Counted from the stretch's first letter, positions 51,601-59,760 are shown. The stretch is DNA of 64,000 nucleotides from Thermovenabulum sp049701175 (GCF_049701175.1 NZ_JBNATW010000010.1:1-64000); one strand, 5' to 3'. Numbers and translations: made by a program. Notes: a model not told the origin generated them from the sequence alone.

Positions 51601-52081
51601 CTGGATGGCTTATTCCGATGAGCTTAGGTTTCCTTGGCCCGATAAGGGCCACAAAATAATAGTTGGGCCGAGGGCTGGGTTTATGTGGGATTCGCTAAAA
51701 ATTGGCGCAGGTGCTCAGCCGATTAAGACCAAATATGGATGGCTCTTAATTTATCACGGTGTGGATTTTGAACTGGTGTACAGATTGGGAGTCCTTCTTG
51801 TGGACTTAAAAGACCCGGGAAAGGTTTTGTATAGATCACCAAATCCTATACTGTCTCCTGAGACTGAAAGCGAAATAGGGAAAAAGGGAGAGAGCTGGGT
51901 GCCCAATGTGGTTTTTACCTGCGGAGCGGTCCCGGTAAAAGATAAAGAGGTATTGGAAGATGAGGATGAGATTATTGTTTATTACGGGGCTGCTGATACG
52001 AGCATCTTTATAGCGACGGGGAAAATAGCAGATTTAATTCCAAAAGAAATTAGGCAAAGGCTGTCATCCAAAAGGGTATGA
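48587..52081 (+). CDS. GT2-GH130 fusion: glycosyltransferase plus mannoside phosphorylase-like domain
   Basis: 1164 residues with three parts. About 1-270 is a GT-A glycosyltransferase: ASCIIGIPFYNEKDTLIEVI, the DxD-like VILLEADLKREN and FADPLSGVFGISK, as in GT2/GT81 enzymes. About 280-800 is unassigned; it holds FPHKKILTIKWEILRKV and a conserved-looking stretch SVWTWASFSFKGGEG near 750. About 850-1160 is a GH130 five-bladed propeller with the acid motif GCEDPRVV, YHRIEPSIWMAYS, GWLLIYHGVD and YYGAADT. GH130 enzymes phosphorolyse beta-mannosides. A transferase and a phosphorylase in one chain suggests synthesis and turnover of one mannan-like polymer. It overlaps the previous gene by 19 bp. 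Confidence 0.85.
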   Translation: MCPSGLEEALYYTNLEKIKKEIPENFSASCIIGIPFYNEKDTLIEVIKTAMDSLKFLNNSKLIMVVGDPAGEEALNAVKNEFGDEVLGFLMPKGVNGRGYSIRAILEAAKIMKGDVILLEADLKRENNYGIKPEWIDRLYEPLMEGYDASIAVFSRHPFEDTTGSLFVSPLISALYRVRFADPLSGVFGISKSLIEEMSMDFDKYKEILGGFGVNPWILTYLLRNNRKICEVALGAKFSPLTFGKRSIVFKEMAFSLFSMVAEDENRWLEAKKVVKFPDLYDIGEREKPLEVFCNYEVYVKEFKTGYFHYRNFLTKILDEKIISDLDRMLEASLTDFNFSNELWAKIVYSFLLGFAFSEGISKDDLLNSFMALYDGRVAGFLREKKEEGINEQFEAFEKEKRSFITKWKEKSVLKNPVLIPLDYMEYIPGVPIVIPKKLKGIRGKEVFPNEILKRLHRRYKDNFKEFVKEELKAREDEPDEVVKKYKEFLSRLEKALEKIFPGDLCTEQGVREFCGAIFEKFPHKKILTIKWEILRKVIYEFPPRNLLVMLKFKSLRELLDNIDVRDILTLAQYTEDTDYFDRIFMWLQDNLRHDSFEEADILPLIISKERFPGISELREISDFNRLTARISVVNLGKGMGGEYPRVRYFCRIAKSIVEAEFYSKLWATFAAERKEVGIKVINSIIGHFGKDIFSAHHIFENMIQREFIKRVNQLADTLISQGEKDEASYLKTMVRGYGLSTTLKDGTFMPCSVWTWASFSFKGGEGIPTPLFLHVERDWFNHDFIEEVYKEMGNDVKDIEKKIFNLIGLGREAQDLRQLLLGVIPPKEEEVVIQEIEPWPPAGMLKRYKLEPLLKPIREHWWENRYVLNAAAFRLDGKVYILYRAFGQDEVSRIGLAITDGFNVIERLESPIFSPHMKEEVKGCEDPRVVIVDDEIVMLYTAYDGVVAQIAAASIRVEDFLNRDFDKWKRLGLAFPGLWDKDALLFPEKIEGKYVIYHRIEPSIWMAYSDELRFPWPDKGHKIIVGPRAGFMWDSLKIGAGAQPIKTKYGWLLIYHGVDFELVYRLGVLLVDLKDPGKVLYRSPNPILSPETESEIGKKGESWVPNVVFTCGAVPVKDKEVLEDEDEIIVYYGAADTSIFIATGKIADLIPKEIRQRLSSKRV

Positions 52082-52093
52082 CAGCTTTTTTTT
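52060..52093 (+). terminator. Terminator overlapping the GT2-GH130 stop
   Basis: GCTGTCAT (52060-52067) pairs with ATGACAGC (52078-52085), followed by eight T. The stop codon lies within the right arm. Confidence 0.92.
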
Positions 52094-52213
52094 AATTAAT
52101 TTTACCATTATTTCCTGTAATTTAAACTCAAATGTGGGAAGGATTTTTGCTTTTTTCGTCGAAATTAAAATAAATCAAGGTATTTTGTCGATATAATTTT
52201 CGAGGTGATATTC

Positions 52214-52888
52214 GTGATAGAGATGTACAATGTGACAAAAATTTACAGTGGAGGACATATAGCATTACAGGACATTACGGTAAAGATACAAAAGGGTGAG
52301 TTTGTTTTTATTGTTGGTCCCAGCGGTGCAGGAAAATCAACCTTTATAAAGTTATTAATAAGGGAAGAAGTGCCCACAAAGGGGCAGATATTTTTCAACG
52401 GCAAGAATATAACCCGGATGAAACATTCACAGGTGCCTTTTTTGAGAAGGCGAATTGGTGTGGTATTTCAGGACTTCAGGCTTCTCCCACAAAAAACGGT
52501 TTATGAAAACGTAGCTTTTGCTATGGAAGTAATAGAGGCGCCTTTAAGGGAAATCAAAAAAAGGGTGCCCAAGGTGTTGGAAATGGTGGGGCTTTCTCAT
52601 AAAATCAATGCAAAACCTCATGAGCTTTCAGGAGGAGAGCAGCAGAGGGTTTCCTTAGCAAGGGCATTGGTAAACAACCCTGATGTGATAATTGCGGATG
52701 AGCCTACGGGCAATCTTGATCCCGATACTTCGTGGGAAATTATGAAGCTTTTAAATGAAATAAACATGAATGGCACAACCTTAATAGTAGCCACTCATGC
52801 TAAGGATATTGTAAATGCTATGAGAAAAAGAGTACTGCAGCTGGATTCGGGCAAATTGGTTCGGGATGAAGAAAGAGGTGTCTACTAA
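52214..52888 (+). CDS. ftsE: Cell-division ABC ATPase FtsE
   Basis: 224 residues: Walker A GPSGAGKSTFIKLL, FQDFRLLPQKTVYENVAFAM (the FtsE-type Q-loop), signature LSGGEQQRVSLARAL and Walker B VIIADEPTGNLDPDTSW. With FtsX it transmits ATP-driven signals to a peptidoglycan hydrolase outside the cell. GTG 52214 is chosen behind GAGGTGAT; GTG 52205 lies inside that site. It starts the ftsE-ftsX-envC-like-ctpA-PDZ operon. Confidence 0.96.
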   Translation: MIEMYNVTKIYSGGHIALQDITVKIQKGEFVFIVGPSGAGKSTFIKLLIREEVPTKGQIFFNGKNITRMKHSQVPFLRRRIGVVFQDFRLLPQKTVYENVAFAMEVIEAPLREIKKRVPKVLEMVGLSHKINAKPHELSGGEQQRVSLARALVNNPDVIIADEPTGNLDPDTSWEIMKLLNEINMNGTTLIVATHAKDIVNAMRKRVLQLDSGKLVRDEERGVY

Positions 52889-52889
52889 A

Positions 52890-53762
52890 ATGAAGCTAAG
52901 GACTCTAAAATATTTTTTCAAGGAAGCTCTTCAGAGCCTTTTTCGAAACAGTTGGATGAGTGTGGCATCTATTGGGGCTGTTGCTTCTGCATTGATTATT
53001 TTAGGTGCCTTTTTAATGCTTGCAATAAATGTTGATTACATAGCAAAGGATGTGGAATCGCAGGTAGAGATTACAGCATACCTTAAGGACGGTTTAAATC
53101 AACTGCAGGTGGATTTCTTGAAAAAACAAATACAAAACATGGAAGAAGTAAGTGAATTTAAATTTGTATCAAAAGAGGAGGCCTTTGAGGAATTCAAAAA
53201 ACAGGTAGGACCGGAGCTTTTAGAGGGTATTGAAAACCCCCTTCCAAATTCTATTAGGATTAAAGTAAAAACTCCACAAGATGTTGTAAGCGTAGCTGAA
53301 AAAATAAAGGCATTGCAGGGAATTGAGGAAGTAAAATACGGTAAGGGAATAGTTGAAAAGCTTTTTAAAATAACCTATTGGATGAGGGTTATCGGAATTG
53401 CCGTAATGCTGGCATTTGCTGCCCTGTCGGTTTTTATAATTTCAAATACCATAAGGATTACGGTTTTTGCAAGGCGCAGGGAGATACAAATTATGAAATT
53501 CATCGGAGCTACCGATTGGTTTGTAAGATGGCCTTTTTTTATCGAAGGCATGATTCTCGGATTAATAGGCTCAATAATAGCTATTCTTATTCTTGCTGTA
53601 TCCTATAATTATTTTTATAATACTATAAAATTTAATCTTCCAATGATTTCCCTTGTCCCGGTGCAATTGTTTTACAGCTATCTTCCTTATTTTGGTTTAA
53701 TGGGAATGTTTCTTGGGGCTTTGGGAAGCGGTTTTTCATTGAAAAGGTTTTTGAAAGTGTAA
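52890..53762 (+). CDS. ftsX: Cell-division protein FtsX
   Basis: 290 residues. One N-terminal helix (SVASIGAVASALIILGAFLMLAI), an external domain (about 50-165, VEITAYLKDG... EVKYGKGIVEKL), then three helices with MKFIGATDWFVRWPFFIEGMILG, the usual FtsX arrangement. ATG 52890 follows one base after the ftsE stop, behind GAGGTG; an upstream in-frame ATG inside ftsE is less likely. Confidence 0.95.
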   Translation: MKLRTLKYFFKEALQSLFRNSWMSVASIGAVASALIILGAFLMLAINVDYIAKDVESQVEITAYLKDGLNQLQVDFLKKQIQNMEEVSEFKFVSKEEAFEEFKKQVGPELLEGIENPLPNSIRIKVKTPQDVVSVAEKIKALQGIEEVKYGKGIVEKLFKITYWMRVIGIAVMLAFAALSVFIISNTIRITVFARRREIQIMKFIGATDWFVRWPFFIEGMILGLIGSIIAILILAVSYNYFYNTIKFNLPMISLVPVQLFYSYLPYFGLMGMFLGALGSGFSLKRFLKV

Positions 53763-53792
53763 AATATCACTATCCGGTGGGGAGGAAAAACC

Positions 53793-54935
53793 GTGAGGAA
53801 AAGGTGGAAGTACGGGGTTATACCAATTCTGCTTTTATTCTTTTTAATATATTCCTGTGGGACTGCACTGGGCATTGATTTAGAAGAATTGAAAGAAAAG
53901 CAGAAAGAGATACAAATGAAGTTAAACAATATAAGAAAGAACATAAATCAAGTGGAGAGCAAAAAAAGGAATGTTGTGGAGGAATTAGGAATTATAGAAA
54001 AAGAACTCAATCGTGCTCAGAAGGATTTGGAAAGAGTTGCTGCAAAGTTAGTAGAAACCCAAAAAAAACTTGAACAGACAAAACAGGATTTGAAAGCTGC
54101 TGAAAAGGCTTTAGAGGATCAAAAGCAAAACCTTTCCACACGACTTATTGCCATGTATAAATCTGGCCCAGTAGATTACATTGAAGTTATACTTTCTGCA
54201 AAAAGTTTTTCCGATTTTCTGACAAGATTAGACATGGTAAAACGGATTGTGGATTACGATAGGGACCTTTTGAATACATATAAAGCCAAGAGGGAAGAGG
54301 TAAGTATTAAAAAAGCTCAGTTAGAAAGGCAGCAGTATGAAATATCACAGCAACAGAATACTATAAAGGAGAAAAAGATTCAGATTGCTTCAAGGCAAGC
54401 GGAAAGGAAAAAGCTTCTCGCTGAATTGGAGAAGGAAAAACAGCAGTACTTAAGGGAAGAGGAACAGTTAGAACGTGACTCAAAACAGATTGCTGCAATG
54501 ATACAAAAGATTCAGGCACAAAACAAGAGGAAATTTGTAGGTACCGGCGTATTTCAATGGCCTGTGCCTTCATCAAACCAGGTTACTTCAGACTATGGAT
54601 GGAGGGTTCACCCCATTTTTCGCGTGAAAAAATTCCATACGGGGATTGATATAGCTGCATCCTACGGTGCCGATGTGGTAGCAGCGGACGATGGGGTGGT
54701 TATATATGCTGGTTGGTACGGAGGATACGGAAATACTGTAATTATAGATCACGGAGGCTCAATATCTACTTTATATGCACATCTTTCAAGAATAAACGTC
54801 AGCGAAGGGGATAAAGTAAAGAAAGGCAGTAAAATTGCAGATGTAGGAAGTACTGGCTTTTCTACAGGGCCGCATCTTCATTTTGAGGTGAGAAAAGAAG
54901 GTCAATGTGTAAATCCCTGGAGCTGGCTAAAATAG
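53793..54935 (+). CDS. EnvC-like peptidoglycan peptidase (M23)
   Basis: 380 residues: signal/anchor (hydrophobic 8-26, with Cys in YSCGTALG), long coiled coil (about 30-240), and a C-terminal LytM/M23 domain. Zinc ligands are visible in HTGIDIAAS (HxxxD), and HLHFEV closes the site. Because the ligands look intact it may be an active endopeptidase rather than only an activator. The coiled coil and the position after ftsEX match the hydrolase or activator controlled by FtsEX. The start is GTG behind GGGGAGG. Confidence 0.93.
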   Translation: MRKRWKYGVIPILLLFFLIYSCGTALGIDLEELKEKQKEIQMKLNNIRKNINQVESKKRNVVEELGIIEKELNRAQKDLERVAAKLVETQKKLEQTKQDLKAAEKALEDQKQNLSTRLIAMYKSGPVDYIEVILSAKSFSDFLTRLDMVKRIVDYDRDLLNTYKAKREEVSIKKAQLERQQYEISQQQNTIKEKKIQIASRQAERKKLLAELEKEKQQYLREEEQLERDSKQIAAMIQKIQAQNKRKFVGTGVFQWPVPSSNQVTSDYGWRVHPIFRVKKFHTGIDIAASYGADVVAADDGVVIYAGWYGGYGNTVIIDHGGSISTLYAHLSRINVSEGDKVKKGSKIADVGSTGFSTGPHLHFEVRKEGQCVNPWSWLK

Positions 54936-54962
54936 GAATTAAAAGGATAGGTGGTTTTCAAA

Positions 54963-56183
54963 TTGAAATTCTCCATAAATAAAAAGACACTTTTGACTGT
55001 ATTTGCTGTAATCATATTATGCATTTTTTCCTTTTATCTCGGGCTTAGTTTTAAAGCTATGCCCCTTTATGCTTTAAAAGAGGATACTACAGCGAAAGAG
55101 TATAATAAAGACTTAGAGTCCCTATTAGAAGTAAAGGATTATATCAAAAAAAAGTTTGTTAGAGATATACCCGATTCCACACTTATTGAAGGTGCCATTA
55201 AGGGGATGGTGGAATCTTTAAAAGACCCTTATTCAGTTTACATGGATAAAAATGAATTTGAAGATTTTGTTACATCAATAAACGGTTCCTTTGAAGGGGT
55301 AGGTCTGTCCCTCGGTGTTGACGAAAAGACGAAAAATATAATTGTTATTTCACCTATTGAGGGTACCCCGGCGCATAAGGCTGGTATACTCCCTCGGGAT
55401 GTGATTGTTAGAGTAGATAAAGTTGATCTTAGAGGCAAAAGTTTGGATGAAGCAGTGAAATTGCTGAGGGGAAAAAAGGGGACTAAGGTAACCGTCTATG
55501 TAGAAAGGCCTGGAATCAAGGATTTGCTGAAATTTGAACTAATTAGAGATAATATAAAGATTAGAACTGTAAAATCAGAAATGATAGAAGGTCAAATCGG
55601 ATATATTAAGATTACCTCCTTCGATACATACACTCCACAAGAGCTTAATGAGGCCTTGAAAAACTTAAAAGATAAGAAAATTAAAGGCTTGATTTTGGAT
55701 TTAAGGAATAATCCTGGAGGGGCTCTGGATTCAGCGGTAAAAGTTGCAGATATTTTGCTGGGAAAAGGTTTAATAGTATATACCGAAGATAAAAATAAAA
55801 ATAGGTTAGAAGAATTTTATTCCGATGAATCAAAAGTAGAAATTCCCTTTGTTGTACTCATAAATGAGAACAGTGCCAGTGCTGCAGAAATAGTTGCGGG
55901 TGCTGTAAAGGATTTTAAGGCAGGACTTCTAATTGGAGAAAAAACCTTCGGTAAAGGTACAGTACAGGAATTGGTGCCCCTTGCCGGTGGAGGTGGAATA
56001 AAGCTCACCATTGCAAAGTATTATCTTCCTTCAGGGCGTTCCATAGAGGGTGAAGGGATAATTCCTGATGTTGTTATTAAAGCTGAGGAACAAAGTGCTT
56101 ATGCTACTTCCTTTGAAAAAGATGCCCAACTAAAAAAGGCTGTAGAAGTATTGAGGGCAAAAATTAAAACAGGGAGCAATTGA
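54963..56183 (+). CDS. ctpA: Carboxyl-terminal processing protease (S41)
   Basis: 406 residues: N-terminal membrane anchor (about 10-30), PDZ domain (SFEGVGLSLGVDEKT... GILPRDVIVRVDKVDLRG, about 110-190), and S41 protease domain with catalytic Ser in NENSASAAEIVAGAVKD and Lys in GEKTFGKGTVQ. It trims envelope proteins and may activate or degrade the neighbouring hydrolase. TTG 54963 lies 8 nt after AGGTGG; GTG 54951 lies within that site. Confidence 0.95.
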   Translation: MKFSINKKTLLTVFAVIILCIFSFYLGLSFKAMPLYALKEDTTAKEYNKDLESLLEVKDYIKKKFVRDIPDSTLIEGAIKGMVESLKDPYSVYMDKNEFEDFVTSINGSFEGVGLSLGVDEKTKNIIVISPIEGTPAHKAGILPRDVIVRVDKVDLRGKSLDEAVKLLRGKKGTKVTVYVERPGIKDLLKFELIRDNIKIRTVKSEMIEGQIGYIKITSFDTYTPQELNEALKNLKDKKIKGLILDLRNNPGGALDSAVKVADILLGKGLIVYTEDKNKNRLEEFYSDESKVEIPFVVLINENSASAAEIVAGAVKDFKAGLLIGEKTFGKGTVQELVPLAGGGGIKLTIAKYYLPSGRSIEGEGIIPDVVIKAEEQSAYATSFEKDAQLKKAVEVLRAKIKTGSN

Positions 56184-56186
56184 TTT

Positions 56187-57428
56187 ATGAACCTTGTTTT
56201 AAAGATACTTTACTTTATATTATTGGGAATTCCTCAAGCAATCTTTAACCCCTTTTTTTGGGTAGTGCTTTTTATAGTTTTCGTTCAGTACAAAAGAACT
56301 GCTGATTTTGAAGAAAAAATGTTTGGTTTTACAACGACGAACCCCTTAAAAAGGGTATCGTCTTCACTTATGTATGGGATTTTTGGAGGATTCGTGGGGA
56401 GTATAATCATTGTTGCCTTGGGAGTAAGCATAGCCGGTTCGGGTCTTGCTTATGTATGGCCGTTGGCTCTTTTATTGATGCTTATAAGCCCTCATTTAAT
56501 GTGCTTTTCCTATGCAGGCGGAATAATTTCCATATTTTCTTTACTATTTGGGTTTCCTAAGGTGGACGTTCCAGGACTGATGGCCCTTGTGGGAGTACTT
56601 CATGCTGTTGAAAGTTTATTAATCTATTTTTCGGGGCATTTAAATGCCTCACCGGCCTTAATAAAGGATGAAAAGAGGGGAATTATAGGAGGTTTTATAA
56701 TTCAAAGTTTTTGGCCTGTACCCTTTATTCTTTTAACCATTGCTGTAGGCATTCCTTCGGGAGTTGAAGCGGTAAATATGCCGGATTGGTGGCCTATAAT
56801 TAGGCCACAGGGGCTCAATTTAGAAAATGTAATTTACCTTATGATGCCAGTCGTTGCGGCTTTGGGTTACGGCGACATAGCACTAACAAGGCAACCTTAT
56901 AAAAAAAGCAGGGAATCAGCAGTTTATTTAATAATGTTCAGTAGTTTTTTGATACTATTTTCCGTTCTGGGCTCGAGAATAAACTTTTTTAAATACGTTG
57001 CTGCTCTTTTTGCACCTATTGGTCACGAATATTTGATAATAATAGGCAAGAAAAAAGAAAGAAATAGAGAGCCCCTTTTTACTATTCCTCCTTTTGGCGT
57101 CAGAATCCTTTATGTATTGGAAAATTCTCCGGCGGAAAGAATGGGTATAAGGCCCGGTGATATAATTATTTCCATTAACGGAAGGCCTGTAAATAACATA
57201 GAGGACCTTAAGGAAATTAAGGCCCTTGCTCCAACATTTCTTTGGATAGATTATGTAACTCCAAAAAATGAGAAAAAGTATGCCGAAATGACATTTTACC
57301 CTTATGGTTTTGACAGCTTAGGGGTTATTTTGATACCCAAGGATGGGGATGTAGCATCTATATCCTTGGAGGAAACCGGTGTTATAAAAAAAATAAAGAG
57401 GATTTTTACAAAAAAACCTTCTTCCTGA
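56187..57428 (+). CDS. Polytopic membrane protein with C-terminal PDZ domain
   Basis: 413 residues with about eight transmembrane helices (1-295) and a C-terminal PDZ domain (IPPFGVRILYVLENSPAERMGIRPGDIIISINGRPVNN). The architecture resembles the division-site adaptor MinJ of Bacillus, and genes of this type follow ctpA in many Clostridia. It probably links the protease or FtsEX system to the division site. That is inference. It starts 3 bp after ctpA. Confidence 0.8.
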   Translation: MNLVLKILYFILLGIPQAIFNPFFWVVLFIVFVQYKRTADFEEKMFGFTTTNPLKRVSSSLMYGIFGGFVGSIIIVALGVSIAGSGLAYVWPLALLLMLISPHLMCFSYAGGIISIFSLLFGFPKVDVPGLMALVGVLHAVESLLIYFSGHLNASPALIKDEKRGIIGGFIIQSFWPVPFILLTIAVGIPSGVEAVNMPDWWPIIRPQGLNLENVIYLMMPVVAALGYGDIALTRQPYKKSRESAVYLIMFSSFLILFSVLGSRINFFKYVAALFAPIGHEYLIIIGKKKERNREPLFTIPPFGVRILYVLENSPAERMGIRPGDIIISINGRPVNNIEDLKEIKALAPTFLWIDYVTPKNEKKYAEMTFYPYGFDSLGVILIPKDGDVASISLEETGVIKKIKRIFTKKPSS

Positions 57429-57446
57429 GGGGAGAAGGTTTTTTAT
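57411..57446 (+). terminator. Terminator of the ftsE operon
   Basis: CCTTCTTCC (57417-57425) pairs with GGGAGAAGG (57430-57438) around TGAG, extended by flanking A- and T-runs. The TGA stop codon of the PDZ protein is the loop. Confidence 0.9.
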
Positions 57447-57547
57447 ATGTATAAATTTAACAATTACGGGTTAAACTATTATTGAAAGACGAAAAACAAA
57501 AATTAAAAAAATTATAGAAAATTTTACGATATTTTTAAGATACTCAC

Positions 57548-57576
57548 TTGAATAATTTTTTAACATAGTATATAAT
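57548..57576 (+). promoter_or_regulatory. Promoter of the 65-residue hypothetical gene
   Basis: TTGAAT at 57548-57553, 17-bp spacer, TATAAT at 57571-57576, giving a leader of about 80 nt. Nothing else is recognised in 57447-57665. Confidence 0.65.
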
Positions 57577-57665
57577 AATTGTGAATGATATAACAGTCTC
57601 AATAGCTATCGCAATAATTATTATTATAAAATTTAAATTAATCTACATAGAAAAGGAGGGATAAA

Positions 57666-57863
57666 ATGACAAGGGAACAGTACTTAGAACGGGAAAGGGA
57701 GATGCTTTTAAAAGCATACATCAACGCATCTGAAGAAGAGAAGAGGGAAATCATGATGAAGATTATGAACATTGATGCTCAGCATGAAAATAAAGATACG
57801 TATGGACAGCGCTCAAACGGATTTATTACTAGAAGGCGCAATAAAATAATTTATGTCAATTAA
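57666..57863 (+). CDS. Small hypothetical protein
   Basis: 65 residues, charged and helical in the first 40 (REQYLEREREMLLKAYINASEEEKREIMMKI), then a polar, basic tail. No signal or motif. AAAGGAGGG precedes the ATG, it has its own promoter-like sequence and terminator, and the composition is protein-like. Function unknown. Confidence 0.65.
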   Translation: MTREQYLEREREMLLKAYINASEEEKREIMMKIMNIDAQHENKDTYGQRSNGFITRRRNKIIYVN

Positions 57864-57892
57864 ACCGGGATTATTTCCCCGGTTTTTATTTT
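57862..57892 (+). terminator. Terminator of the small hypothetical gene
   Basis: AAACCGGG (57862-57869) pairs with CCCGGTTT (57878-57885), followed by a T-rich tail. Confidence 0.88.
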
Positions 57893-57944
57893 TACTAAAT
57901 TCTTTTAGGAGAAAATAAAAATGTCGAAAATTATAAAATTCCCG

Positions 57945-57973
57945 TTAAAATAACCTCCTCTAAGTGCTATAAT
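57945..57973 (+). promoter_or_regulatory. Probable promoter of prdR
   Basis: TATAAT at 57968-57973 is a consensus -10. TTAAAA at 57945-57950, 17 bp upstream, is a weak -35, so activation or low basal expression is possible. Confidence 0.55.
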
Positions 57974-58015
57974 ATTCATGACCTGTATTTTTTGGGAAAT
58001 GAGAAGGTGAGAATT

Positions 58016-59425
58016 ATGGGGAAAGCAGAAGAAAATTTAAATAGTAAAGTTCCCTTTGAGAAGGTTTTGGAACACATTAACGAAGCTATATGCGTAATAG
58101 ATTCGCAAATGATCGTGGTTTACTGGAATAAAAGGGCAGAAGAACTTTACGGTATAAAAAAAGAACATATAATAGGAAAAGATATAAGAATGTTTTTCCC
58201 TAATGCCCTTGCTTTGGAAGTGTTGAAAAACGGAAAGCCCATGGAATTTGTAGAGCACAGGCCACGAGAAGGAAATGTGGCTATAATAAGCTCGATTCCT
58301 ATAATGGAAGATGGGGAAATATCATGGGTTGTTTCTATAGATCAGGATATTACTGAGGTACAAAAATTAATAAATGAATTAAAAAAAGCTGAAGATAAAA
58401 TAAGGTATTTAGAATACCTTCAAGAAGAGCTAAAAAGGCTCTCGCCTGAAAAGGACTTTGAGAATATTGTATATAAGAGCAAAGTGATGTATGATCTTTT
58501 AATGCTTGCAAGGAAAGTTGCAGAGAGCGATGCTTCTGTGCTTATCCAAGGAGAAAGCGGAACTGGAAAGGATTTGCTTGCACGGGCGATACACAATGCG
58601 AGCCCGAGGAAGGAAATGCCCTTTATTGTGGTTGACTGCAGTTCAATACCCGAAAACCTGATTGAAAGTGAGCTTTTCGGTTATGAGTCAGGAGCTTTTA
58701 CAGGAGCCCAAAAAAAGGGAAAACCAGGTAAATTTGAAATTGCTGATGGGGGCACGGTTTTCTTAGATGAGATTGGAGAACTACCTTTAGAGATGCAGTC
58801 AAAGTTATTAAGGGTTTTGGAAAATAGGGAATTTTACAGGGTTGGCGGTATAAAACCTATAAAAGTAAATATAAGGATAATCGCTGCGACTAATAGAGAC
58901 CTAAAAGAGATGGTAAAAAATGGTAAATTCAGGGAAGATTTATTTTACCGCTTAGATGTTGTTTCTATTAAAGTTCCGGCTTTAAGGGAAAGGCCTGAGG
59001 ATATACCCTATTTAATCAATTATTTTTTAAAAAAATTTTCGGTAGAAAACAAGAAAGTTATAAATAAAATAGAACCCTCTGCTATGGAGTTGATGTTAAA
59101 ATATCCCTGGCCTGGGAATGTAAGGGAATTAAAAAATGTTGTTGAAAGGCTGGTAATACTTGCTGAAAATGGAGTTATAAGGGATGATATGCTTCCAAAC
59201 ACTATCTTAAATTATTTTGACATTAAAAAGGACAACTTATCACTTCAAGTAACAAGTTTAAATTTAGAGAAGGTAGTGCAGGAAGCTGAAAGAAAGGCTA
59301 TAATGGAAGCCTTAAGATTATCAAAGAATAATAAAGCAAAAGCTGCGGAAATATTAGGAATACCGAGAAGTACCCTTTATTATAAGATGCAGGTCTTAGG
59401 TATAGGAGCGTGTCCAAATGACTGA
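58016..59425 (+). CDS. prdR: Sigma-54-dependent regulator PrdR-like (PAS-AAA-Fis)
   Basis: 469 residues in three domains: PAS sensor (about 10-120, EAICVIDSQMIVVYWNKRAEELYG), AAA+ sigma-54 activation domain (about 150-390) with Walker A GESGTGKDLLARAIH, the sigma-54 contact loop ESGAFTGAQ and GGTVFLDEIGELP, and a C-terminal Fis-type helix-turn-helix (NNKAKAAEILGIPRSTLYYKM). In Clostridioides difficile PrdR activates proline reductase genes in response to proline; position next to prdC and a sigma-54-type promoter support the same role. ATG 58016 follows AAGGTGA; TTG 57992 is a weaker alternative. Confidence 0.9.
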   Translation: MGKAEENLNSKVPFEKVLEHINEAICVIDSQMIVVYWNKRAEELYGIKKEHIIGKDIRMFFPNALALEVLKNGKPMEFVEHRPREGNVAIISSIPIMEDGEISWVVSIDQDITEVQKLINELKKAEDKIRYLEYLQEELKRLSPEKDFENIVYKSKVMYDLLMLARKVAESDASVLIQGESGTGKDLLARAIHNASPRKEMPFIVVDCSSIPENLIESELFGYESGAFTGAQKKGKPGKFEIADGGTVFLDEIGELPLEMQSKLLRVLENREFYRVGGIKPIKVNIRIIAATNRDLKEMVKNGKFREDLFYRLDVVSIKVPALRERPEDIPYLINYFLKKFSVENKKVINKIEPSAMELMLKYPWPGNVRELKNVVERLVILAENGVIRDDMLPNTILNYFDIKKDNLSLQVTSLNLEKVVQEAERKAIMEALRLSKNNKAKAAEILGIPRSTLYYKMQVLGIGACPND

Positions 59426-59548
59426 CACTATGTCGGTATATTGGACACGCTAATTTATTTGTGAATACCCTAACGAATTGAGTATGTGAAAGGATTAACG
59501 AGCTTTATATATTCCTTTTACATAAAAATATCGTCGAAATATTGGACA
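59408..59548 (+). promoter_or_regulatory. Repeated activator-like sites upstream of prdC
   Basis: Three related sites share a GTC-N7-TTGGACA layout: GTCGGTATATTGGACA (59432-59447), GTCGAAATATTGGACA (59533-59548) and, on the minus strand, 59411-59426. The first and third together form the perfect 10-bp inverted repeat GCGTGTCCAA / TTGGACACGC (59408-59417, 59441-59450), overlapping the prdR stop. They lie about 165-300 bp upstream of a sigma-54 promoter, suitable for PrdR enhancer binding by DNA looping. Binding is inference. Confidence 0.6.
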
Positions 59549-59706
59549 ATATGCCTATTTATAATGGTAAAAATTTTTAATTCCTTGTTGGAATGGTGCA
59601 GCTTTTTTGTGGGCAAGTTAAGTACAAAACAGATTTTATTTATAGAAAAAGCATATAAATACAAAAAAAAATTATTTAAAAAAATAATGTCGATTAAAGG
59701 GAGTTT

Positions 59707-59722
59707 TGGCATAAACCTTGCA
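59707..59722 (+). promoter_or_regulatory. Sigma-54 promoter of the prd operon
   Basis: TTGGCATAAACCTTGCA fits the -24/-12 consensus: GG at 59708-59709 and GC at 59720-59721 are exactly 10 bp apart. The expected start is near 59733, leaving a short leader before the strong AGGAGGTGA site. The whole 59426-59751 stretch appears noncoding and regulatory. Confidence 0.75.
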
Positions 59723-59760
59723 ATAAATTTGTTATCGCAATCACAAAGGAGGTGACGCAG

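Noticed and set aside
59486..59755. 89-codon plus-strand frame between prdR and prdC
   Set aside because: It covers the sigma-54 promoter and one activator-like site, lacks a good ribosome binding site and has an unstructured composition; treated as noncoding.
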